Origin: Glycomyces fuscus
GTDB lineage: Bacteria > Actinomycetota > Actinomycetes > Streptosporangiales > Streptosporangiaceae
Length of the DNA: 64,000 nt
Direction: 5' to 3'
Assembly: GCA_002529455.1 (NCBI GenBank)
Contig: NYMS01000038.1
Location: 124,001 to 188,000, forward strand
Shown here piece after piece: positions 43,689 to 51,992 of this stretch. Made by a program: the position numbers and the translations under genes. Below the pieces are notes generated by a model. It was not told where the DNA came from and did not search any database. It saw only the letters and a program-made list of their open reading frames with translations. How positions within the stretch are numbered: position 1 is the first letter of the stretch; the number at the start of each line of letters is the position of its first letter.

Positions 43689-43731
43689 ACCGTTTCCCCC
43701 CGCCCCCTCCGCAGCGTAGAAACGTGGAAAA

Positions 43732-44937
43732 GTGAAGAGAACGCTCGCGCCCCCCGAGGCGGCGCCCCCGGGGAGAACACGATTTCCCGTCCCCTTCTTC
43801 GACCAGTCCGAAAGCTTTGGAGAACTGTGGCCGCACATCCGTGAAAACTGCCTCCGGGTCATGGACCGGGGGAAGTTCTCGCACGGGGCCATGGTCGCCG
43901 AATTCGAGGGGGCGCTGGCCCGCTGGACCGGCGCCCGGCACGTGGTCGGCGTCAATTCCGGAACCGACGCCCTGGTGCTGCTGCTGCGCGCCGCCGGACT
44001 GCGCCCCGGCGACGGGGTGATCGTTCCCGCCTACTCCTTCGTCGCCACCGCCAGCTCCGTGGCGCTCGCCGGGGGAGTCCCGGTCTTCGCCGACATCGAG
44101 GAGCACGGGTACGGCGTCGACCCGGCCTCGGTGGACGCGGTGGCCACCCACCGCACCCGGATGGTCATGCCGGTGCACCTGTTCGACCGCCTGGCCGACA
44201 TGGAGGGCGTCGGCGAGGTCGCCCGCCGCCGCGGTCTGACCGTGCTGGAGGACAGCGCCGAGGCCATCGGCATGCGGCTGCACGGCGTGCACGCGGGACT
44301 GCTCGGCGCCGGCGGCGTGCTGTCCTTCTTCCCCTCCAAGACCCTCGGCGCGATCGGTGACGCGGGCGCGCTGCTCACCGACGACGAGGCCATCGCGGAG
44401 ACCGCGCGGGCGCTGCGCCACCACGGCCGCTCCGGGCGGACCCTGGACGACTTCCCCGGCATCGCCAACCCGACGGTGGTCGCGGGCTGCAACAGCAAGA
44501 TGGACGACCTCCAGGCCGCCGTGCTGCTGGCCAAGCTCTCCCGGCTCGACGCCGACATCGCCCGCCGGGCCGAGCTGTCGGCGCGCTACGACGCCCGCCT
44601 GCGCGACCTGCCGGGGATACGTGCCGTGCCCGGCGCCGTAGCGCCCCACCCCGGCAGCACACGGGTGGTCTACGTCCACCTCGTCGAGGCCCGGGACCGC
44701 GACGCCCTGGCCGCCCGTCTGGCCGCGGCCGGGATCGGCACCGAGACCTACTACCCGATCCCGCTGCACCTGCAGCCCTGCTTCGCCCACCTGGGGTACG
44801 CGCCGGGCGACTTCCCGCGCGCGGAGGCGGCCTGCGAGGCGGCGCTCGCCCTCCCGCTCCACCCCGACCTGACCGACGCCCAGGTGGACCGGGTCTGCGA
44901 GGAGATCGAGGACTTCTGCACCGGGAGGCACGGATGA
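43732..44937 (+). CDS. DegT/DnrJ/EryC1/StrS aminotransferase 1 (cluster gene 8)
   Basis: PLP enzyme of 401 residues that should convert a keto-sugar, keto-cyclitol or related ketone to the amine. VGVNSGTDALVLLLRAAGL binds PLP phosphate, LEDSAEAIG holds the cofactor Asp, and SFFPSKTLGAIGDAGALLT has the Schiff-base Lys203. The C-terminus has the usual TYYPIPLHLQPCF pattern. Full length and all key residues present. GTG 43732 lies 43 bases after the upstream hairpin, and its stop overlaps gene 9 (ATGA). It heads the second operon. Confidence 0.92.
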   Translation: MKRTLAPPEAAPPGRTRFPVPFFDQSESFGELWPHIRENCLRVMDRGKFSHGAMVAEFEGALARWTGARHVVGVNSGTDALVLLLRAAGLRPGDGVIVPAYSFVATASSVALAGGVPVFADIEEHGYGVDPASVDAVATHRTRMVMPVHLFDRLADMEGVGEVARRRGLTVLEDSAEAIGMRLHGVHAGLLGAGGVLSFFPSKTLGAIGDAGALLTDDEAIAETARALRHHGRSGRTLDDFPGIANPTVVAGCNSKMDDLQAAVLLAKLSRLDADIARRAELSARYDARLRDLPGIRAVPGAVAPHPGSTRVVYVHLVEARDRDALAARLAAAGIGTETYYPIPLHLQPCFAHLGYAPGDFPRAEAACEAALALPLHPDLTDAQVDRVCEEIEDFCTGRHG

Positions 44938-46088
44938 GCACGACGACCGCACGGGGCATCCCGTTCTTCGCCCCCGACCTGTTCGACGCCGACCGCGACG
45001 CCCTGCTGGAGGCCGTCCGCGCGACCGGCACCGGCAGCGCGCAGAAGTTCATCCTCGGCGAGCGCACCGCCCGACTCGAACGCGAGCTGCGCGACCGCCT
45101 CGCCGCCGCCGACGTCGTCGCCTGCTCCAGCGGCACCTCCGCGCTCACCCTGGTCCTGACCGCCATGGGGGTCGGCCCCGGCGACGAGGTGGTGGTACCG
45201 GCCTTCGGCTGCGCGCCGCTGGCCAGCACCGTCCTCGAACGCGGCGCGCGCCCGGTCTTCGCCGACGTCGACCCGGTCTCCCTGACCCTGGACCCGGCCG
45301 CGGCCGAGGCCGCCCTCACCGCCCGTACCCGCTCCCTCATGCCCGCGCACGTGTTCTCGACGATGGCCGCCATGCCCCGCTTCCGGGAGCTGGCCGACCA
45401 GTACGGGCTGCACCTGGTCGAGGACTCCGCCCTGGCCCAGGGCGCGACCCTCGGCGGCCGCCCCGCCGGACTGTGGGGCGACGCCGGGGTCTACTCCTTC
45501 GTCCAGGTCAAGACCTTCGGCATGCCCGGAGAGGGCGGCGTGGTGGTCACCGGCGACGCCGAACTCGCCGTGCGCGTGCGGATGCTGCGCAACCACGGCC
45601 AGGACGGCACGCACCGCTTCCTGCACCACCGGATCGGCTTCAACAGCCGCTTCGACGAGGTGATGGCCGAGTTCCAGCTGCACCGGCTGGACGGGCTGGA
45701 GGCCCGGCTCGCGCGCCGGGCCGAGATCTGCGCCTACTACTCCACCCGGTTCGCGCCGCTGGCCGGGGCCGGGATCGCGGCGCCGCCCGTGGGCGGGGAC
45801 GGGCGCTGCCCCTACGTCTACACGCTCCTGGCCGAGCGGCGCGACGAGCTGCGCGCCCACCTGGCCGCGCACGGGGTCGACACCCACGTGTACTACCCGC
45901 GGACGTTGCCCGCGCAGCCCGCGTTCGCGCCGCACGCCCCGGCCGGGGCCCGCTGGCCCCACGCGGAGTCGGCGGCCCGGCGCAACATCTCCCTGCCGCT
46001 GTACCCGCACCTGGACGACGCCCGGGTGGAGCACATCGCCGACACCGTGTGCGCGTTCGCCGACCGTTCCGGGAGGACGACGAGATGA
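44934..46088 (+). CDS. DegT/DnrJ/EryC1/StrS aminotransferase 2 (cluster gene 9)
   Basis: A second PLP aminotransferase, 384 residues. VVACSSGTSALTLVLTAMGVGPG, VEDSALAQGATLGG and SFVQVKTFGMPGEGGVVVT with Lys193 are the cofactor-binding elements. The active-site segment differs from gene 8 (VQVKTFG against FPSKTLG), so they belong to different DegT subgroups and probably aminate different positions. HHRIGFNSRFDEVMAEFQLHRLDGLEARL is a conserved DegT dimer-interface region. ATGA overlaps on both sides couple it to genes 8 and 10. Confidence 0.92.
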   Translation: MSTTTARGIPFFAPDLFDADRDALLEAVRATGTGSAQKFILGERTARLERELRDRLAAADVVACSSGTSALTLVLTAMGVGPGDEVVVPAFGCAPLASTVLERGARPVFADVDPVSLTLDPAAAEAALTARTRSLMPAHVFSTMAAMPRFRELADQYGLHLVEDSALAQGATLGGRPAGLWGDAGVYSFVQVKTFGMPGEGGVVVTGDAELAVRVRMLRNHGQDGTHRFLHHRIGFNSRFDEVMAEFQLHRLDGLEARLARRAEICAYYSTRFAPLAGAGIAAPPVGGDGRCPYVYTLLAERRDELRAHLAAHGVDTHVYYPRTLPAQPAFAPHAPAGARWPHAESAARRNISLPLYPHLDDARVEHIADTVCAFADRSGRTTR

Positions 46089-47071
46089 CCGACCACACCG
46101 CGGCGCCCCCCGCCGCCCCGGCACCCCAGGCCGCGCCGGCCCGGGGCACCCTGGCCGCCTACGCGCGGCTGGCCAAGCTCGACATCTACGACTACTACAT
46201 CGGCCTTCCCCTGGTACTGGCCATGCTCGCGCCCGCACTGCGCTGGGAGCCGGGCACGCTGGGGCTGCTCCTGCTCATCCTGCTCGCCGAGGTGGCCGTG
46301 GTGGCCGCGATGGTCGCCTTCGACGACGTCACCGGCTACCGGGACGGCAGCGACGCGGCCAACTACGGCTCGGACGCGGCCCGGCGCCGCCTGGCCCGCA
46401 AACCCCTCGTCGCCGGGACGCTCACGGAACCGCAGGCGCTGCGCTTCGCCTGGGCGGCGACCGCGGTGAGCGCCCTGCTCTGGGGCCTGGTCGTCCTGGT
46501 CGCCCCGCACCAGCCCGCCTGGGCGGTCGCCCTGGCCGCACTGTGCGTGGTCGCCTCGGTCCAGTACTCCTGGGGCCTCAAGATCAGCTACCGGGGCTTC
46601 CAGGAGGCCTTCCTCATCGGCCTGGGCGTGGGCTGGGTCCTGGTGCCCTACGGGCTGCTCACCGGGGAGCTGAACGGCTTCGTCGTGGTCCAGGCCCTGC
46701 TGTTCGGCTTCGGGCCCATGCTCTTCGGCCTGTACTCCAACACCAACGACGCCGCGGGCGACCGCGCAGCCGGGCGGATCACCGTGGCCGCGATGGTGCC
46801 CCGGCGCCTCAACACCGCCTTCATCATCGCGGCGACCGCGGCCGAGAGCCTGCTCATCAGCGGCTCCACCCTGGCCGGGATCTCCCCGTGGTGGTTCCCG
46901 CTCGCCCTGGCCCCCGTCTTCCTGATGCGGGTGGCCCAGCTGGTGATCGGGTTCGTCCAGGGCGACATCCTGCGCGCCCGCCGCCTGGCCATCCACACCC
47001 ACCGGGTCACCGTGCTCCTGCTCATCGCCGCCCACCTGCTGGCGCCCGTGCTCGTGGGAGCCGCCGTATGA
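46085..47071 (+). CDS. UbiA-family membrane prenyltransferase (cluster gene 10)
   Basis: Integral membrane protein of 328 residues with about eight or nine helices. It should transfer an isoprenyl group from a diphosphate to an aromatic, quinone-like or other acceptor. The two Asp motifs are present but variant: the first is FDDVTGYRDGSD where NDxxDxxxD is usual, the second is NTNDAAGDRAAGR with a clean DxxxD. Mg-diphosphate binding is therefore likely kept. It overlaps gene 9 and gene 11 by 4 bases each. A UbiA enzyme beside two sugar-type aminotransferases is an uncommon combination. Confidence 0.88.
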   Translation: MTDHTAAPPAAPAPQAAPARGTLAAYARLAKLDIYDYYIGLPLVLAMLAPALRWEPGTLGLLLLILLAEVAVVAAMVAFDDVTGYRDGSDAANYGSDAARRRLARKPLVAGTLTEPQALRFAWAATAVSALLWGLVVLVAPHQPAWAVALAALCVVASVQYSWGLKISYRGFQEAFLIGLGVGWVLVPYGLLTGELNGFVVVQALLFGFGPMLFGLYSNTNDAAGDRAAGRITVAAMVPRRLNTAFIIAATAAESLLISGSTLAGISPWWFPLALAPVFLMRVAQLVIGFVQGDILRARRLAIHTHRVTVLLLIAAHLLAPVLVGAAV

Positions 47072-48438
47072 GCGAGGGGCTGGACGTCGCCGTGGTCGGG
47101 GCGGGCCCCGCCGGGCTGGCCACGGCCCACGCGCTGGCCCGGGCGGGGCGCTCGGTACGCGTCCTGGAGGCCGACGGGGCCGTGGGCGGACGGATGCGCA
47201 CCCTGCGCGAGCACGGCTGCCTCATCGACACCGGTGCGGAGATGCTGCCCCCGGCCAGCGCCTACCCGGCCACCTGGCGGCTGATCCGCGAGGTCGGCCT
47301 GGACGCCGACCGGGGCGCGGTGCCCCGCATCCGCGGCGCCCTGGCGTCGTGGCGCGGGGGCCGGGCCCGACCGCACGTGGGCCGCCCCCTGGGCCTGCTC
47401 ACGGGCGCGGGGCTGTCCCCGCGAGCGAGGGCCGACCTGCTGCGGCTGCAGCTCCGGCTGGCCCGCCTCGACCTGGACCCCGAACACCCCGAGCGCTCCC
47501 CGCTGGGCGCGCGCACCCTCGCCGAACTGCTCGGCCCCTACCACCCCGAGCTGCGCCACCGGCTGCTCGGCGCCCTGGCCGCGGGGTTCTTCGGCTGGGA
47601 TCCCGAGCACACGGCCGCCGCGCCCTTCGCCGCGCACCTGGTCTCCGCGGGCAGCAGTGCCCGCTGGCGCACCTACCGCGACGGCATGGACACCCTCGCG
47701 CGGGCCCTGGCCGACCGGCTGGACGTGGCCACCGGCCATCCCGTGACCGGCGTGTCCGCGGGCCCCGACGGGGTCAGGCTGGACTCCCCGGCGGGCACGG
47801 TCACCGCCCGCGCGGCCGTGCTGGCCGTGCCCGCCCCGATCGCGGCCGGGCTCCACCCCGGCGCGTCCGGCGTCGAGCGCGCCTACCTGGAGGCCTGCGA
47901 GTACGCGCCCATGCTCCGCCTCTCCCTGGTCCTGGACCGCCCGATGGAACCGGCCGGCGCTCGCGGGGGCTTCGCCACCCTGGTGCCCGCCCCGGAGGAC
48001 CCGCTGCTCAACGTGGTCACCGCCGACCACAACAAGCACCCGGGCCGGGTACCGCCCGGGCGGGGCCTGGTCTCGCTGGTCGCCTCGCCGCGCGGCGCCG
48101 CCGAGCTCCTCGACGCCCCCGACGAGCTGGTGGCCGACCGGCTCACCGCCCGCGCCGAACACCTGCTGCCCGGCCTGTCCCGGCGGGTCGAGGCGGTCCG
48201 GGTGCACCGCTTCCGCCACGGACTGCCCGCCCCGGGGCCGCGCGCGCTGCGGGAGCGCGCCGCCTTCGCCGTCCGCCCGCCCGCCGCCGTGGACTACGCC
48301 GGGGACTGGATCGCGCTGCGCCCGTGCAGCGAGGGCGCGGTCTCCTCCGCGGCCACGGCCGCCGCGCGGGTCCTGGCCTTCCTCGCCCCGACGGCCGCGG
48401 CCCCCGTTCCCACCTCCAGTGAGGACCGACACCGATGA
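47068..48438 (+). CDS. FAD-dependent oxidoreductase, protoporphyrinogen/amine oxidase type (cluster gene 11)
   Basis: A 456-residue flavoprotein. The N-terminus reads VAVVGAGPAGLATAHALARAG with a Glu-ending second strand (RVLEADGAVGGRMRT), the dinucleotide-binding fold of the NAD(P)/FAD amine oxidase and PPOX group. The middle contains GMDTLARALADRL, and the C-terminus has YAGDWIALRPCSEGAVSSAATAA, the FAD-contacting end. It could oxidise a prenylated intermediate, desaturate a ring or oxidise an amine. It is coupled to the UbiA and ligase genes by 4-bp overlaps, so it likely acts next to prenylation. Confidence 0.85.
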   Translation: MSEGLDVAVVGAGPAGLATAHALARAGRSVRVLEADGAVGGRMRTLREHGCLIDTGAEMLPPASAYPATWRLIREVGLDADRGAVPRIRGALASWRGGRARPHVGRPLGLLTGAGLSPRARADLLRLQLRLARLDLDPEHPERSPLGARTLAELLGPYHPELRHRLLGALAAGFFGWDPEHTAAAPFAAHLVSAGSSARWRTYRDGMDTLARALADRLDVATGHPVTGVSAGPDGVRLDSPAGTVTARAAVLAVPAPIAAGLHPGASGVERAYLEACEYAPMLRLSLVLDRPMEPAGARGGFATLVPAPEDPLLNVVTADHNKHPGRVPPGRGLVSLVASPRGAAELLDAPDELVADRLTARAEHLLPGLSRRVEAVRVHRFRHGLPAPGPRALRERAAFAVRPPAAVDYAGDWIALRPCSEGAVSSAATAAARVLAFLAPTAAAPVPTSSEDRHR

Positions 48439-50114
48439 CGCCGTTCACCAAGCCCATCCACCTGGGCACCCTCTTCGACGACCTGGCCGCGCGCGGCTCC
48501 GCGACCGCCGTGCACCTGAGCAGACCACTGGACCTCGCCCCCGGCCTGGGCACCGAGCTGGACGTGCCCCGGGTGGCCGAACTGGTGCGCGAGGCGGCCG
48601 GATGGCTCGCCGCGGCCGGTGTTCGGCCCGGCGACCGCGTCGCGATCGCCAAGCGCAACCACTGGGACTACGTACTGCTCAACTGCGCCGCGGCCCGGCT
48701 GGGCGCGGTGCCCGCCTCCCTGTCGGCGCACCTGGAGCCGGACGCGCTGGAGGTCCTGCTCAAGCGGCTGGACCCGGCGCTGCTGGTCACCGACGCCGCC
48801 CTGCTCGCCGCGTCCCGTGAGGCGGGGGCCGATCCCGCCGTGCACGCGGCCCGCACCCTGGTCATCGACGGTCCGGTGCGGGACGCGGGTCCGGCCGGGA
48901 ACGGGGCTCCGGTCGGTGACAGGGCTCCCGTCGGGGGAGGGGGTCCGGCCGGGAGCGTCCTGCGTCTGGACGACGTGCGGGGCACCGACGCCCCGCCGCC
49001 CCGCAGGCCGCACCTGGACGCGCCCCTGGCGATCATGCACACCTCCGGCACCACGGGCGTGCCCAAGCTGGTCCCGCACTCCACCCGCACGATCATGCGC
49101 CGCCTGGCCGGGTTCGAGGCGCACCGCTGGCCCGTGCTGGGCAGCCGCCCCGGTGACACGGTGACCGGCGCGTACTCCTTCGCGCACGGGCGCGCGCTCG
49201 CCTGGACCGCCAGCGTGCTGTGGCTGTCCCCGGGCGCGCTGTCCGTGGTCACCGGCGCCGACTGGGCCGAGGCCGGGCCGCTGCTGGAGCGGCACCGCCC
49301 CACCACCCTGGAGGCCGCCCCCGCGGTCTTCGCGCGCTGGCGGGGCCGGGCGGAGCGGGAGGGCACGCCGTTCGACCGGGTGCGGCTCTACGTCAGCACC
49401 TTCGACGCCGTGCACCCGCCGACCGTGCGCGCCTTCCTGGGCGCCACCGGCCACCGGCGCCCGGTGTGGATGCAGGGCTGGGGCCAGAGCGAGACCGGGC
49501 CGCTGACCTTCCGGTTCCTCACCCGGCGGGCGCTGGCCGCGGAGAACGAGCGCCACCCGACCACCCGACACCTGGGCCGCCCGATACCCACCCGCACCAA
49601 ACTGCGCGCGGTCGACCCGCGCACCATGCGCCCCGTCCCGACCGGTACGCCCGGACTGATCTTCTGCCGCACCGAGGCCCTGTGCCTGGGCTACGTCGGC
49701 GAGGAGGGCCGGTGGCGGTCCAAGCTGGTGGGGGAGTGGTGGAACACCGGCGACATCGGTGTCCTCACCCGCACCGGCGGCCTGCGGCTGGTGGACCGCG
49801 AGGTGGACGCCCTGCGCGAGGGCGGTTGCCTGGAGGTGGAGGACGTCGTGGACGACCGCCTGCCCGAGGTGCTGGAGTGCGTCGTCCTGAGCGTTCCCGA
49901 CGGCCCCCCGGTACCGGTGGTGGCCACCGAGAGCGGGGGGCTGGACATCGTGGCCTGGCGCGGTGCCGTCGCCGACCTGCCCGAGCTCGCCGACCCGGTG
50001 ACGGTGACCTGGGACGAGCTGCCGCGCACCGGTACCGGCAAGGTCCGCCGCTCCGTGCTGCGCGACCGCTTGGGCCTGCGCCCCGACACCTGCGGGACGG
50101 GGCGGTGGACGTGA
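48435..50114 (+). CDS. Adenylate-forming acyl/aryl-CoA ligase 1 (cluster gene 12)
   Basis: ANL-superfamily enzyme of 559 residues that activates a carboxylic acid with ATP. Core motifs are canonical: the P-loop HTSGTTGVPKLV near residue 200, GWGQSETGPL near residue 350, WWNTGDIG near residue 437 and TGTGKVRR with the catalytic Lys near the C-terminus. It lacks any carrier protein or condensation domain. A Gly/Pro-rich repeat (PVGDRAPVGGGGP) sits in a surface loop near residue 165. The neighbour CoA transferase suggests that the activated acid is handled as CoA thioester. Substrate unknown. Confidence 0.88.
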   Translation: MTPFTKPIHLGTLFDDLAARGSATAVHLSRPLDLAPGLGTELDVPRVAELVREAAGWLAAAGVRPGDRVAIAKRNHWDYVLLNCAAARLGAVPASLSAHLEPDALEVLLKRLDPALLVTDAALLAASREAGADPAVHAARTLVIDGPVRDAGPAGNGAPVGDRAPVGGGGPAGSVLRLDDVRGTDAPPPRRPHLDAPLAIMHTSGTTGVPKLVPHSTRTIMRRLAGFEAHRWPVLGSRPGDTVTGAYSFAHGRALAWTASVLWLSPGALSVVTGADWAEAGPLLERHRPTTLEAAPAVFARWRGRAEREGTPFDRVRLYVSTFDAVHPPTVRAFLGATGHRRPVWMQGWGQSETGPLTFRFLTRRALAAENERHPTTRHLGRPIPTRTKLRAVDPRTMRPVPTGTPGLIFCRTEALCLGYVGEEGRWRSKLVGEWWNTGDIGVLTRTGGLRLVDREVDALREGGCLEVEDVVDDRLPEVLECVVLSVPDGPPVPVVATESGGLDIVAWRGAVADLPELADPVTVTWDELPRTGTGKVRRSVLRDRLGLRPDTCGTGRWT

Positions 50115-51925
50115 CCGCGGCGCCGGCGGACGCGGCCGTGCTCCCGCTGGCCGGGGCCGCCGCGCGGGCGGTGGGCGACTCGGTCGCGCTGCGGATCGCG
50201 GCGGCGCGGCTGGAGGCGCTGGGCTGCGCGGTCTCCCGGTCGGACGGCCCCCCGCCCCCGGAGGCTCCGGCCGGGTGGATCGGACTGGTGGCCGTTCCCG
50301 GCGGGTGGGGCCGGAGCGGCGACGGCCCCGGCGCGGGGGACCCGGCCGGGCGGGGTCCGGGCGCGTTGCCGGTGCCGGTCGGCTGCGCCATCGGCTGGTC
50401 CGGACCGGTCGCGGCGCCCCTGGCGGGGGAACGCGACGTCCAGGCCGCCTGCGGTCTGGCGTACCTGCACGGACGGGCCCGCGGGCTGCCACGGTTCCTC
50501 GGTGTGGACTACGCGTCGGTGTGCGCGGGGGTGCTGGCCGCGCAGGCGGTGGCGGCCGGCGCGCTGGCCCTGGCGCGCGGCGGACCGGCGCTGTCGGCGT
50601 CGGTCTCCGCGGCCCAGGCCGCGCTGCTCGCGGCGGGACCCTACGTCGCCGCGGCCACCGCACCGGGCCGGGAGGCCCCGGCGGGCGGTGCGGAGCCCTC
50701 CGGGTCCGGTGCGGGCGCCGGTGGTGGCGGCGCGTCCGCCGCGCAGGCCGCCCCGCCGTTCCGTTCCGCCGACGGGGCCCGCTTCGAGATCGAGACCCTG
50801 GACGCCGAGGTGTGGCTGCGCTTCTGGACCGACCTGGGCGCCGCCCCGGCCGCGGTCGCCGCCGGGTGGCCGCCCTTCCAGCGGCGCTTCGCCACCGCGG
50901 TGTGCCCCCTGCCGTCCGAGCTGCCCGCCGCGACCGCCGCCGTGGACCTGGCCCGGGTGCGCCTGGCGGCTGCGCGCGCGGGCATGAGCCTCGCCCTGGT
51001 CCGCGGCCTCCGGGACGCCGCGGAGCCCGCTCCGGCCTCGGAGTGGCGGCTGCGCGCGCAGGGCGGCGCCGGCGTTCCGATCCCCGGGCCGGTCCCGCTC
51101 GGTCCCGGCTCCACCGCGCCCCTGGCCGGGGTGCGGGTGGTGGAGGCCACCAACCGCGTGCAGGGACCGCTCGCCGGACTGCTGCTCGCCATGCTCGGCG
51201 CCGAGGTGGTGCGGGTCGAACCCCCGGGCGGCGACCCCATGCGCGGGGTGGCGCCGATGGCGGGGGAGTGCTCCGCCCGGTTCCTCGCCCTCAACCGGGG
51301 CAAGGGCGCGGTCGAGGCCGACCTCAAGACCGCCGCCGGGCGCGAGACCGCCCGTGACCTGGCCGCCACGGCCGACGTCCTGCTCTACAACTGGCCGCCC
51401 GGCCGCGCCGAGGGGTTCGGCCTGGGCCCCGACGACCTCGCCGACCACGCCCCCGCCCTGGTCCACGTGCACGCCGACGGGTGGGGCGGCCAACCCCCCG
51501 AACCCGGCGCGCTGGCCACCGACTACCTGGTCCAGGCGCACGGCGGGGTGGCCGGGCTCCTGGCCGGGCCCGGCCAGGAGCCCGCGCCGTCCCTGCTCAC
51601 CCTCACCGACGTGCTCGGCGGGCTCCTGGCCGCCGAGGGGGCGCTGGCCGCGCTGCTGCTGCGCGCCCGCACCGGCACCGGAGTCCGTGCCCGGACCGCC
51701 CTGTCGGACGCGGCCCGGCTGCTGCGCAGCGCCGGACGCGGCACCGCCCCCGGGGGGCGGGGCGGCCCCGCCCCGGTGCGGGACCTGGCGGCGATGGCCG
51801 CCGCACCGGCGTTCGCGGCGGCCTTCGACACGGTCGGCGGCGCGTCCTGCGTCCGGGCCCCGTGGGGTTTCGCGCCCGCCGTCGGCGCACCGCGCGCCGC
51901 GGAGCTCCTGGGGCGGCCCCGGTGA
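50111..51925 (+). CDS. Class III (CaiB/BaiF) CoA-transferase, two-part (cluster gene 13)
   Basis: A 604-residue protein. The C-terminal half (about residues 335-604) is a class III CoA-transferase start: GVRVVEATNRVQGPLAGLLLAMLGAEVVRVEPPGGDPMRG, LNRGKGAVEADLK, DVLLYNWPPG and TDYLVQAHGGVAGLL. Asp500 in LTLTDVLGGLLA is the likely catalytic aspartate. The N-terminal half (1-185) is a diverged relative joined by a Gly/Ala-rich linker, so the protein resembles doubled or rearranged transferases. It would move CoA between acids. GTG 50111 overlaps the ligase stop; GTG 50105 is an in-frame alternative. Confidence 0.8.
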   Translation: MTAAPADAAVLPLAGAAARAVGDSVALRIAAARLEALGCAVSRSDGPPPPEAPAGWIGLVAVPGGWGRSGDGPGAGDPAGRGPGALPVPVGCAIGWSGPVAAPLAGERDVQAACGLAYLHGRARGLPRFLGVDYASVCAGVLAAQAVAAGALALARGGPALSASVSAAQAALLAAGPYVAAATAPGREAPAGGAEPSGSGAGAGGGGASAAQAAPPFRSADGARFEIETLDAEVWLRFWTDLGAAPAAVAAGWPPFQRRFATAVCPLPSELPAATAAVDLARVRLAAARAGMSLALVRGLRDAAEPAPASEWRLRAQGGAGVPIPGPVPLGPGSTAPLAGVRVVEATNRVQGPLAGLLLAMLGAEVVRVEPPGGDPMRGVAPMAGECSARFLALNRGKGAVEADLKTAAGRETARDLAATADVLLYNWPPGRAEGFGLGPDDLADHAPALVHVHADGWGGQPPEPGALATDYLVQAHGGVAGLLAGPGQEPAPSLLTLTDVLGGLLAAEGALAALLLRARTGTGVRARTALSDAARLLRSAGRGTAPGGRGGPAPVRDLAAMAAAPAFAAAFDTVGGASCVRAPWGFAPAVGAPRAAELLGRPR

Positions 51926-51992
51926 GGACGCCCGTCCGGAACGCCCGCGCCTCCCGCCCCACCCGGGCCGCCCACACACTCGCGGAGAACCG

